A stretch of DNA of 64,000 nt from positions 496,001 to 560,000 of the forward strand of contig JACHMT010000004.1 in the NCBI GenBank assembly GCA_014208095.1, written 5' to 3'. Under the pieces are notes generated by a model. The model was not told the origin of the DNA. It ran no database searches and saw nothing but the letters and a program-made list of their open reading frames with translations. This DNA comes from Actinospineispora eucalypti. GTDB lineage: Bacteria; Actinomycetota; Actinomycetes; Mycobacteriales; Pseudonocardiaceae. Position 1 is the first letter of the stretch. The number at the start of each line of letters is the position of its first letter. This document shows, in pieces, positions 1-8,048 of this stretch. A program made the position numbers and the translations under genes.

Positions 1-202
1 GGTGACCGGTTACGTCCCCGGCGGCCTGGGTGACCTGGGCGTCGGCGGCAAGGACCGGGCGCCCGACTCCGGCCAGCCGAAGCGCCCGGAGCTGCCGACC
101 GGCCTGCTCCAGAAGCAACCCTCCAAGGACGGCGGCGTGACCGGACTGAACGAGAAGCAGGAGAGCGGCGCGCTCGGATTCCTGTTGGGCGGTGACAAGT
201 AA
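1..202 (+). CDS. C-terminal end of an MCE-operon protein (partial)
   Basis: Only the last 66 or so residues of this protein are in the window; the gene begins upstream of base 1. The visible part is hydrophilic and rich in Gly, Pro and Lys, with no recognisable domain. Low-complexity C-terminal tails of this kind are common on MCE family proteins. Its TAA stop (200-202) shares one base with the ATG of the next MCE gene, which indicates one translationally coupled operon. By position it is probably the MCE subunit before the four complete ones. The family assignment is inferred from context rather than seen. Confidence 0.6.
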   Translation, partial: VTGYVPGGLGDLGVGGKDRAPDSGQPKRPELPTGLLQKQPSKDGGVTGLNEKQESGALGFLLGGDK

Positions 203-1539
203 TGGTGCGCAGAGCCGCGGCACGCCGGCGCAGGGCCATCTTCTTCGGCTTCTTCGTCTTCGTCTTCTTCATCGCGCTGACCGGGCTGTCCCTGGTGTCC
301 ACCCAGGGTCTCCCGTTCGCCCCGCGCACCACGGTGCAGGCGGCGTTCCAGGACATCGGTTCGCTGCGCACCGGTGACGACGTGCGGATCGCCAACGTGC
401 GGGTGGGCTACGTGGAGAGCGTCCACCTGCGGGACACCACGGACCCCAACGCCGGCCAGGCCAAGGAGCCGGTGGCGATCCTGAGGCTGGACAACGAGCG
501 GCCGGTCTACCAGAACGCCAAGGCGCTCACCGCCTCGGTCGGCGCCCGTTCCGCACTGGGCCAGAAGTTCGTCGAGCTGAACCCGGGCGACCCGTCGGCC
601 GGCCTGCTCGCGCCGGACGCGGTGATCCCGGCGGCCAAGACGGTCGGCGCGCAGGAGCTCTCCGACGTGCTGGCGGTTCTGGACGTGCCGACCCGGCAGG
701 CCATCGGCTCGGTGGTCCGCAACGTGGGTGGTGGCCTCGCCGGCCACGGGCACGACTTCAACCTGGCCTCCGACGCCTTCCCGGACGCGCTGCCCGACCT
801 GGGCACGGTGTCGCTGGCGTTCGCCAACAACGGCGGGCGGGACACCGCCTCGCTGCTGCGCAGCACCAACGACCTCTCGGTCTCCTTCGCCGGCCGGCAG
901 GAGCAGATCGGCCAGCTGCTGGGCAAGATGGACAAGACGTTCGCCGGCTTCAACGCCGACCGGGGCCAAGCCCTGGAGGCGCTGCTGAAGACCGCCCCGG
1001 ACTCGCTGCGCACCACCAAGGCCGCCCTGCTCAAGCTGGACCCGGCGCTGATCGACACCTCGTCGGCGGTGAAGGAGCTGCGGCCCGGCGGCAAGGCGCT
1101 GGGCGAGGCCACGCCGGACTTCCGCGGCTTCCTGCAGGAGAGCCCGGAACCGCTGGACAAGGTGCCCGGTGTGGCGGACGATGCCCGGCCGGCGCTCGGC
1201 GACCTGCGGGAGACGTTCGACGACCTGCAGCCGCTGGCCCCGATGTTGACCAAGGGATTCGCCCGGGGCGCGCCGACCGCGGACAAGATCAGCCCGTACA
1301 TGCCCGAGGTCGCGGGGTTCTTCACGAACATCTCGCAGACCCTGACCAACGGCAACAACAACTACCGCTGGCTGACCTTCATCCTGACCCCGCAGACGCC
1401 GCAGAACCAGGCGACCGACCTGATCGGTGTGGTCGGCGACCCGACGTCGAACAAGGACCCGTACCCCGCGCCGGGTGAGGCGGGCAAGCAGCGCACGGGC
1501 GTGCCTGGTCTGAACACGAACGGAGTGCCCGGTCGATGA
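202..1539 (+). CDS. MCE family protein (subunit 1 of 4 complete in window)
   Basis: A substrate-binding type subunit of an MCE lipid importer, anchored in the cytoplasmic membrane and acting outside it. The 445 residues start with a basic segment and one transmembrane helix at about 12-33. A beta-rich MCE domain follows at about 40-120 (features DDVRIANVRVGYVESV), then a long alpha-helical region to about 400 and a Pro/Gly-rich tail. In characterised actinobacterial systems, hexamers of such proteins form a shuttle for sterols or fatty acids fed by YrbE permeases and an Mkl-type ATPase. The permease genes would lie to the left of the window. It starts inside the previous stop codon and ends overlapping the next start by 4 bp (ATGA). 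The substrate cannot be read from the sequence. Confidence 0.92.
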   Translation: MVRRAAARRRRAIFFGFFVFVFFIALTGLSLVSTQGLPFAPRTTVQAAFQDIGSLRTGDDVRIANVRVGYVESVHLRDTTDPNAGQAKEPVAILRLDNERPVYQNAKALTASVGARSALGQKFVELNPGDPSAGLLAPDAVIPAAKTVGAQELSDVLAVLDVPTRQAIGSVVRNVGGGLAGHGHDFNLASDAFPDALPDLGTVSLAFANNGGRDTASLLRSTNDLSVSFAGRQEQIGQLLGKMDKTFAGFNADRGQALEALLKTAPDSLRTTKAALLKLDPALIDTSSAVKELRPGGKALGEATPDFRGFLQESPEPLDKVPGVADDARPALGDLRETFDDLQPLAPMLTKGFARGAPTADKISPYMPEVAGFFTNISQTLTNGNNNYRWLTFILTPQTPQNQATDLIGVVGDPTSNKDPYPAPGEAGKQRTGVPGLNTNGVPGR

Positions 1540-2963
1540 AGAAGTTCTTCATGAAGCTGTTCGGTGGCCCGGTTGTCCACGGTCACCAGACGGTTTCCGC
1601 ATGGAAGCTGGGTGTCGGCTTCCTGGTCGGGGTGCTGATCCTCGGCTGGGCGGTGTTCAGCAAGGCGCAGATCACCACCTGGCTCACCCCCGGTGAGTCG
1701 ATCCAGGTGAACTTCGCCTCGGACTACCGGCTGCGGCCGTACTTCAGCAAGGCGAAGATCGCGTTCGTGCCGGTCGGCATGGTCACCGGCGTGGACAAGG
1801 CCGACGACGGCTCCTCCATCGTCACGGTGAAGCTGTTCGGGGACGCCCGGGACCGGCTGGGCAGCGAGCCCGCCGCGGTCATCCGGCCGACCACAATGCT
1901 GGGCGGCAACTACATGCTCGACCTGGAGCCCGGCGGCGACAAGGGCCGGTTCGAGGGGGACATGATCCCCAAGGAGCGGGCGAAGCTGCCGGTCGAGCTG
2001 GACAAGATCATCGGCACCTTCCAGCCCGACGCGCTGCAGGGCATGCGCGGCACGCTGTCCAAGTTCGACCAGACCCTGGGCGGCGGCGGCCGGGATGCAC
2101 TGCAGCGGTTGTTCAACGACGCCCCCGGCGCGCTGAAGCCCAGTGGCCAGGTGCTGACCGCGCTGCAGGGCCGCAACCCGGACGACCTGACCAAGGTGGT
2201 CGACGGGTTCGAGGCGATGGCCCGTGAGCTGGCCGAGCCGAAGGGCCGGCTGGACGCCATCACCACGGACCTGGCCACCCTGTCCACCGTGCTCGGGCGT
2301 AACGGCGGCAACTTCACCGCCACCCTGGACGAGCTCCCGGCGTCCCTGGACAGCGCGGACCGCGGCCTGCGCCGGCTGAACACCACGCTGGACACCCTGG
2401 AGGACACCGCCGACGACGTGCGGCCGAGCGTCCAGGAGCTGGACAAGACGCTGGACCGGTTGGACCCGGTGCTCGACCGGGCGCAGCCGGTGGTCGACGA
2501 CCTGCGCGACGCGCTGAAGGATGCCCGTCCGCTGGTGCACAAGCTGGTGCCGGACGTCCGTGAGGCCACGGATCTCCTGCACGAGCTGAACCCGACGCTG
2601 GCCCGGGTGAACGGCCCGATCGCCGATCTGATCCTGAACCCGTACAAGGGCAAGGGGCCGTACTACCAGACCGCCACCGACAAGCCGATCTACAAGGAAC
2701 TGGGCTACGCGGTGGCCACCCTGGACCGCGCCACCATGCAGAACAAGAACGGCTCGGCGCTGCCCTTCCAGGCGGCCGTGGTGCCCGAGTTCCAGGAGGG
2801 CCTGGTGGCCAACGACGGCCGGCCGAGGAGCGAGGCGACGATGAGCACGCTCACCGACCCGTTCCGGATCAACCCGCCGATCCAGTCACCGGGTGAGCCG
2901 CCGAGTCCCAACCCCGGCCTGTTCCCGTTCCTCGGCGGCACGCCGGTTAAGGGGGAGAAGTGA
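1536..2963 (+). CDS. MCE family protein (subunit 2)
   Basis: Second complete MCE subunit, 475 residues. One transmembrane helix lies at about 25-45, the MCE domain at about 55-135, and a long helical region with repeated Leu/Asp heptads at about 150-360 predicts the coiled or needle part of the shuttle. The C-terminus is Pro/Gly-rich. The ATG overlaps the preceding stop by 4 bp, and the TGA overlaps the following GTG start. A tripled theme such as LDRLDPVLDRAQPVVDDL is typical of the helical half of MCE proteins. It would form a heterohexamer with its operon neighbours; which position it takes (MceC-, MceD-like and so on) cannot be fixed here. Confidence 0.92.
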   Translation: MKKFFMKLFGGPVVHGHQTVSAWKLGVGFLVGVLILGWAVFSKAQITTWLTPGESIQVNFASDYRLRPYFSKAKIAFVPVGMVTGVDKADDGSSIVTVKLFGDARDRLGSEPAAVIRPTTMLGGNYMLDLEPGGDKGRFEGDMIPKERAKLPVELDKIIGTFQPDALQGMRGTLSKFDQTLGGGGRDALQRLFNDAPGALKPSGQVLTALQGRNPDDLTKVVDGFEAMARELAEPKGRLDAITTDLATLSTVLGRNGGNFTATLDELPASLDSADRGLRRLNTTLDTLEDTADDVRPSVQELDKTLDRLDPVLDRAQPVVDDLRDALKDARPLVHKLVPDVREATDLLHELNPTLARVNGPIADLILNPYKGKGPYYQTATDKPIYKELGYAVATLDRATMQNKNGSALPFQAAVVPEFQEGLVANDGRPRSEATMSTLTDPFRINPPIQSPGEPPSPNPGLFPFLGGTPVKGEK

Positions 2964-4408
2964 CCCTGCCAAGCAGGCCTAGCCGCCGGGAGCGCGCGGC
3001 GCGCACCTTCGAGCGGATCAAGACCGAGCCGGGCCTGGCTCGCAACACCATCGTCGTGGTGGCACTGATCGCCATCGCCGGCGTGGTGGGCGGGATCGTG
3101 CTGGCCAACCAGCGGTTCATCACCCCGTGGGCGGACCGGATGGAGTTCTACGCGAACTTCGAGGCCAGCCCGGGCGTCAGCCCCGGAAACGGCCAGGAGG
3201 TCCGTATCGCCGGTGTGAACGTCGGTGACATCGTCGGCGCCGACATCGACGAGGACGGCCAGGCACGGCTCAAGCTGTCCCTGGAGCGCGGCCACCACGT
3301 CTACGAGAACGCCACCCTCGTCCTGCGGCCGAAGAGCCCGCTGAACGAGATGTACGTGGAGATCTCCCCGGGCGGCGCGCCGGCCAAGGAGATCGGCGAG
3401 GACTACGTCTTCCCCCGGACCAGTACCCAGCGGCCGATCCAGGTCGACGAGGTGCTGGACCACCTGGACGACAACGCGCAGCGGGCGCTCACCGCGCTGC
3501 TGGCCGAGTCGGACGTGGCGCTGACCAACGCCCAGGCCAAGCTGCCCGGGGGCCTGGACAGCGTGCGCACCACCACCAACGACCTGCGCCCGGTGGCGGA
3601 GGAGCTGGCCAAGCGCAAGGAGAAGATCGCCACGCTGGTCACCTCGTTGGGGCAGATCTCCAACGCGGTCGGCGGGGACGACAAGCGGCTGGCCACGCTG
3701 GCCTCCAGCCTGCAGACCACGCTGCACAGCTTCGCCAAGAACGCACCGCAGGTGGACGAGACGCTGAAGGTGCTGCCCGGCCTGGTGCACAACCTGCACC
3801 GGTCCACCGACGAGGTGAAGGACCTGGCCGACGAGCTGGACCCGACGCTGCGGGACCTGGAGGACGCCTCCGAGGCGTTCCCCGAGGCGATGCGCAAGCT
3901 GCGCAAGACCTCGGACAAGCTGGACGACGTGGTGGACGAGGCCAAGCCGTTCCTGCGGGCGCTGCGCCCGGTGATCTCGGACCTGCGGCCGTTCGCGGAC
4001 GACCTGCAGGAGGCGCTGCCCGAGCTGCGCAAGGCGGTCAAGGGGCTGGACCCGGTGACCGACGCGCTGGTGCCGTACCTGCCCGACGTGGCCGCGTTCA
4101 CCGTGCAGACCCGCTCGGTGGTCAGCCTGCAGGACGCCAACTCCGGCATCCTGCGCGGCCAGGCCCAGATCAGCAGCCACTTCGTCCCGCCGGTCTTCGG
4201 TGCGAACAACGGGATCAAGCCGATCCCGGCGAAGCCGGTCGACGGGGGCACCACCGCGCTGCAGAAGGCGACGCCGGTCGGCCCGGAGGGGCAGAACCCG
4301 CCCCACCAGGACGGCTCGAAGACGCCGAGGAAGGAACCGAACGAGGTGCCCACACCGGACAACTCCCGGAAGCTGTTGCCGGGCGGCCTGCTTGGCGGGG
4401 GGAACTGA
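2960..4408 (+). CDS. MCE family protein (subunit 3)
   Basis: Third complete MCE subunit, 482 residues, starting at GTG within the 4-bp GTGA overlap. A basic N-terminus is followed by a transmembrane helix at about 30-50 (IVVVALIAIAGVVGGIVLA). The MCE domain at about 62-140 carries the signature GQEVRIAGVNVGDIVG, and a long helical domain at about 160-400 follows. The last 80 residues are Pro/Lys/Gly-rich and low in complexity. No lipobox is seen, although one subunit of mycobacterial MCE operons (MceE) is usually a lipoprotein. It probably acts in the same importer complex as its neighbours. Confidence 0.92.
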   Translation: MTLPSRPSRRERAARTFERIKTEPGLARNTIVVVALIAIAGVVGGIVLANQRFITPWADRMEFYANFEASPGVSPGNGQEVRIAGVNVGDIVGADIDEDGQARLKLSLERGHHVYENATLVLRPKSPLNEMYVEISPGGAPAKEIGEDYVFPRTSTQRPIQVDEVLDHLDDNAQRALTALLAESDVALTNAQAKLPGGLDSVRTTTNDLRPVAEELAKRKEKIATLVTSLGQISNAVGGDDKRLATLASSLQTTLHSFAKNAPQVDETLKVLPGLVHNLHRSTDEVKDLADELDPTLRDLEDASEAFPEAMRKLRKTSDKLDDVVDEAKPFLRALRPVISDLRPFADDLQEALPELRKAVKGLDPVTDALVPYLPDVAAFTVQTRSVVSLQDANSGILRGQAQISSHFVPPVFGANNGIKPIPAKPVDGGTTALQKATPVGPEGQNPPHQDGSKTPRKEPNEVPTPDNSRKLLPGGLLGGGN

Positions 4409-4411
4409 GCG

Positions 4412-5704
4412 ATGAAGCTTTCCCCGAGAGTCGTTCAGCTGACCACCCTGGTGCTGTTCACCGCACTGTGTGCCGTGGTGTTCGGCTACCTGTGGGTGAA
4501 CTCCGGCGGCAAGCTGCCGGGCATCACCGGCAGCACCTACCGGGTCTCCGCCGTCTTCCCCAGGGTCGCCAACCTGGTGTACTTCGGTGACGTGATGGTG
4601 GCCGGCGTGAAGGTCGGCAAGGTGCAGGAGGTGACCCCGGCCCCCGGTGGGGGCGCCAAGGTGGTCATGGACCTGGACAACTACCCGCCGCTGCACGACG
4701 GTGCCACCGCCGAGATCAGGGCCAAGTCCCTGGTCGAGGAGAGCTTCGTGGAGATCGTCGACGGCACCGGGTCGGAGCTGCCCTCCGGCACCGAGCTCCC
4801 GGCGTCCGCCGCCAAGGGGCCGACCCAGCTGAACGACGTGCTGGTCGCCCTGGACGGCAAGACCAGGGGCGCTCTGGCCGAGAGCATGCGGTCGCTGGGC
4901 GCGGCCACCGAGGGCACCAAGGACTCGCTGTCCGAAGGCGTCGGCGGGCTCGGTGCGCTGGGGCGCAACGGGCGTACCGCGCTGGATGCCCTCGCCGACC
5001 AGGGCGAGGACCTCAAGCAGCTCACCGGCAACGCGGCCACGGTGATGAACGCGCTGAACACCCAGCGGGGCGAGATCGCCCGCCTGGTGGAGAGCGCGAA
5101 CAAGCTGACCACCGCCACCGCCGACGGCAAGGCCGACCTGGAGAACGTGATGCGTGAGCTTCCGCCCACGCTGCACAGCGCCCGGGACGCCAGCCACGCG
5201 GTGGACGACATCGGCGACGCGCTGTGGCCGGTGGCCCGCAACCTGAAGGCGGCCGGGCCGGACCTCTCCGAGGCGCTGGAGCAGCTGCCCGACGTCTCGC
5301 GGGGCCTGCGCCACCTGCTGCCGGCGTTGGACGACGCCCTGGACAACGCGCCGAGGACCCTGCACAAGGTGCCGGACTTCTCCAAGGCGACCAGCGACAT
5401 CGTGTCGCCCGCGATCGACGACCTGGAAGACCTGAACCCGATGCTCGGCTACCTCAAGCCGTACGCGCCCGAGCTGGCCAACGTGCTGCCCGGGTTCAGC
5501 CAGACGTTCGCGCACAGCGACAACAACGGGCACTACTTCCGGGCCTACCTGATGCCGAACGAGCAGACCCTCAAGGGCCTGCCGATCAACACGCACGTCG
5601 GCCCGCTGGCCAAGTTCAACCCGTACCCGAAGCCGGGTCAGGGCTACACCCCGGGTACCCCGGGGCGGCCGTTCACCAAGGTGGAGAAGGAAGGGCCGAA
5701 CTGA
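4412..5704 (+). CDS. MCE family protein (subunit 4, last of the run)
   Basis: Last MCE subunit, 430 residues, starting 4 nt after the previous stop. The N-terminal hydrophobic segment at about 9-29 contains a Cys (LFTALC) but not in a good lipobox context, so I read it as a membrane anchor. The MCE domain lies at about 40-120 (FGDVMVAGVKVGKVQEV). Helical repeats fill about 140-360, and the tail ends in a PYPKPGQGYTPG-type segment. The end of the run at the next gene, an MMPL protein, is unlike the classical mycobacterial operon, where Mce-associated (Mas) proteins follow. Confidence 0.92.
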   Translation: MKLSPRVVQLTTLVLFTALCAVVFGYLWVNSGGKLPGITGSTYRVSAVFPRVANLVYFGDVMVAGVKVGKVQEVTPAPGGGAKVVMDLDNYPPLHDGATAEIRAKSLVEESFVEIVDGTGSELPSGTELPASAAKGPTQLNDVLVALDGKTRGALAESMRSLGAATEGTKDSLSEGVGGLGALGRNGRTALDALADQGEDLKQLTGNAATVMNALNTQRGEIARLVESANKLTTATADGKADLENVMRELPPTLHSARDASHAVDDIGDALWPVARNLKAAGPDLSEALEQLPDVSRGLRHLLPALDDALDNAPRTLHKVPDFSKATSDIVSPAIDDLEDLNPMLGYLKPYAPELANVLPGFSQTFAHSDNNGHYFRAYLMPNEQTLKGLPINTHVGPLAKFNPYPKPGQGYTPGTPGRPFTKVEKEGPN

Positions 5705-5723
5705 TCCCCCGGATGGTGCAGGT

Positions 5724-8048
5724 TTGACGTTCTTACTCACCGCCGCCCGGCGCGGGTGGACCAGGTTTCGTGCCTGGGTCACCCCGCGCCGGGCGGTGGC
5801 CCTTGTAGTCGTTCTGTTGCTCGCCGCCGGTGTGGTCGGCGGCCTGGTCCGGGCCAAGGTGGAGACCGGCATAGAGTCGTTCCTGCCGGCCTCGGACCCC
5901 TCGGTCACCGATCTGAACCGGGTCGGCGAGCTGTTCGGCGGTGACCCGATCGTGGTCCTGCTGGAGACGGCCCAGCCCCGCCAGCTGTTCGAGGGTGACC
6001 AGATCATGGCGCTCGGCGGGCTGGAGGGCCGGCTGGCCGGGCTGCCCGACGTGGCCGCCGTCTACGGGCCGGGCACGCTGCTCAACCAGATCGCCGGGCA
6101 GACCCGCGCACTGATCACCGAGCTGCTCGGCCGCCGCGACGGGGACGCCGCGCGCGTCGAGGTCGAGGCGCGGCAGGCCGGCAAGTCGGACGCCGAGGCC
6201 AAGGCGGAAGGGGCGGCGGCGAAGCTGCGGTTCGACCAGCGCTACTTCCCGCTGCTGGCGCAGGGCCTTCCGGTGGGGCTGCCCTCGCTGCACAACAAGG
6301 CGTTCGCCGACCACGTGGTGTTCAGTCCCACCGGGCCGCGCCCGCAGTGGCGGTTCGTGGTGCCCTCGGAAACCTCGGTGGCGGTCCTCATCCGGCCGCG
6401 CGAAGGTGCCGACGCGGCCGCCGTGCACCGCCTGGTCGGTGCGGTACTGGCCACCGTGGGCGAGTCCAAGCTGCCCACCACCAGGGTCACCGTCTCCGGC
6501 GTGCCGACCGTGGTGGCCGCGCTGAGCGCCAAGGTGAAGCAGGAGGCGCCGCTGCTGGGCGGCCTGGCGCTGTTGGCGGTCGGGCTGTGCTTCCTGCTCA
6601 TGCCGTGGTTCTCGCCCCGGCGACGGTGGATGCGGCTGCTGCCGCTGATCACCACGCTGACGGCGATCGGGCTGACGCTTTCCGCCTACGGGTGGCTGGG
6701 CCGGCCGCTGTCCATCGGCGTGGTGGCGTTCCTCTCCGTGGTGCTGGGCATCGGCACGTACTACCCGACGTACTTCGCCATGTCCGCCCGCCCGCGCACG
6801 GTGCTGACCGTCGCGCTGGCCACGGCGGCCAGCCTGGCCACCCTGGCCTTCTCCCCGCTGCCCCTGGCCCGGGACCTGGGCGTGACCCTCGCCGTAGGCA
6901 TCCTCCTCTCCGCCCTACTCGGCTACGCCCTCACCCGCACGCCCTGGTTCGAGCGCTTCCGCCACCACCACGACCCCGGCGAGTCGGGAGTTGAGGTACG
7001 GCGAGTCGGGGATCCGGGTACGCCTTCCGGGCGGTCGCGGGTCGTGGTGATCGCCGCTTTCGTGGTGGCGCTGCTGATCGCCGGTGTCGGCTGGGCGATG
7101 CTGCCCCGGCTGCCGCTGGAGACCAACGTGCAGCAGTTCGCCGCCCAGCTGCCCGCGATCAAGGACGCCGAGCACGCGGAGAACGTGCTGGGCAGCTCGG
7201 GCGAGCTGGACGTGGTGCTGACCGGCGCCGACGTCACCTCTCCGGAGGCGGTCGCCTGGATGAGCCGGGCCGAGGCGATCATCGGCACCCGCTACGGGGA
7301 CCAGGCCCGCCGGGTGATCTCGCTGCCGATGCTGCTCACCTTCCTGGGCAGCAGCCCGTCCCCGGACGAGATCGCGTCCGCGCTGCGGCTGATGCCGCAG
7401 TACCTGACCGGTGCCGTGGTCAGCCTGGAGCGGGGCACCGCGGTGATGATCTACGGCGTGCGGATCGACGACCTGGGCGGCATCCAGCGGTTGCGCGAGG
7501 CGCTGAGCACCGAGCTGCCGCCGCCGCCCACCGGCTACGAGGTGAAGCTGGCCGGCCTGCCCATCGTGGCGGTGCGTGGCCAGGAACTGGTCTCCGAGGA
7601 CCGGGTGTGGTCCAACCTGCTCGGTGTGCTGGCGGCCGGCCTGGTGCTGGCCCTGGGCCTGCGCCGGCGCTGGGACGCCGGACGGGCCGTGCTGGCCGCC
7701 GTGCTGGCCACCGGCGGCGGGCTGTTCCTGCTCTGGGCCACCGGCACCCCGCTGTCCCCCATCACCGTCGCGCTGGGCTCGCTGACCGCCGCCGTAGGAT
7801 GCGAGTTCACCGTGCTCCTCGCCGAGGCACACCGCCGGAGCAATCCGGCGCTGCGCCGGGCGGTGCTCCTGGTGACGACCACGTCGGCCCTCGGTTACGC
7901 GGTGCTGATGTGTTCCGGGATCGCCGTGGTGCGGGAGTTCGGTGTGCTGCTGGCCGGAGCGGTGCTGCTGGCGCTGCTGTCCTCGCTGTGCGTGGTGCGG
8001 CTGACCGCGCGCGCCGGCGAGGCGTCTTCGCAAGGAGCTCGAGAATGA
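5724..8048 (+). CDS. MMPL/RND-type membrane transporter
   Basis: Predicted 12-helix RND-superfamily protein of 774 residues. Helix 1 lies at about 24-45, extracytoplasmic domain 1 at about 46-268 and helices 2-6 at about 272-405. A hydrophilic loop at about 410-440 holds a short direct repeat. Helix 7 lies at about 442-464, domain 2 at about 466-620 and helices 8-12 at about 628-760. Known MMPL proteins export lipids or glycolipids. Here it directly follows MCE genes and overlaps the next gene by 4 bp, so it probably cooperates with the MCE importer in moving a lipid across the envelope. The start is TTG at 5724; no ATG or GTG lies in frame between the upstream stop and it. The helix-4 and helix-10 positions that hold Asp-Tyr pairs in MmpL3 read GIGTYY and VGCEF here. 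Confidence 0.88.
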   Translation: MTFLLTAARRGWTRFRAWVTPRRAVALVVVLLLAAGVVGGLVRAKVETGIESFLPASDPSVTDLNRVGELFGGDPIVVLLETAQPRQLFEGDQIMALGGLEGRLAGLPDVAAVYGPGTLLNQIAGQTRALITELLGRRDGDAARVEVEARQAGKSDAEAKAEGAAAKLRFDQRYFPLLAQGLPVGLPSLHNKAFADHVVFSPTGPRPQWRFVVPSETSVAVLIRPREGADAAAVHRLVGAVLATVGESKLPTTRVTVSGVPTVVAALSAKVKQEAPLLGGLALLAVGLCFLLMPWFSPRRRWMRLLPLITTLTAIGLTLSAYGWLGRPLSIGVVAFLSVVLGIGTYYPTYFAMSARPRTVLTVALATAASLATLAFSPLPLARDLGVTLAVGILLSALLGYALTRTPWFERFRHHHDPGESGVEVRRVGDPGTPSGRSRVVVIAAFVVALLIAGVGWAMLPRLPLETNVQQFAAQLPAIKDAEHAENVLGSSGELDVVLTGADVTSPEAVAWMSRAEAIIGTRYGDQARRVISLPMLLTFLGSSPSPDEIASALRLMPQYLTGAVVSLERGTAVMIYGVRIDDLGGIQRLREALSTELPPPPTGYEVKLAGLPIVAVRGQELVSEDRVWSNLLGVLAAGLVLALGLRRRWDAGRAVLAAVLATGGGLFLLWATGTPLSPITVALGSLTAAVGCEFTVLLAEAHRRSNPALRRAVLLVTTTSALGYAVLMCSGIAVVREFGVLLAGAVLLALLSSLCVVRLTARAGEASSQGARE
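6978..7010 (+). repeat. Short direct repeat inside the MMPL cytoplasmic loop
   Basis: GGCGAGTCGGG occurs at 6978-6988 and again at 7000-7010, separated by AGTTGAGGTAC. The stretch encodes a hydrophilic piece of the loop joining the two RND halves. It may be a small in-frame insertion like the other coding repeats in this window, but no second copy elsewhere in the window proves this. Confidence 0.4.

Noticed and set aside
2705..6007. A very long minus-strand open frame opposite the MCE genes
   Set aside because: Its protein is His/Gln/Arg/Val-rich nonsense typical of the antisense of GC-rich genes, and the plus strand has well-supported MCE proteins.
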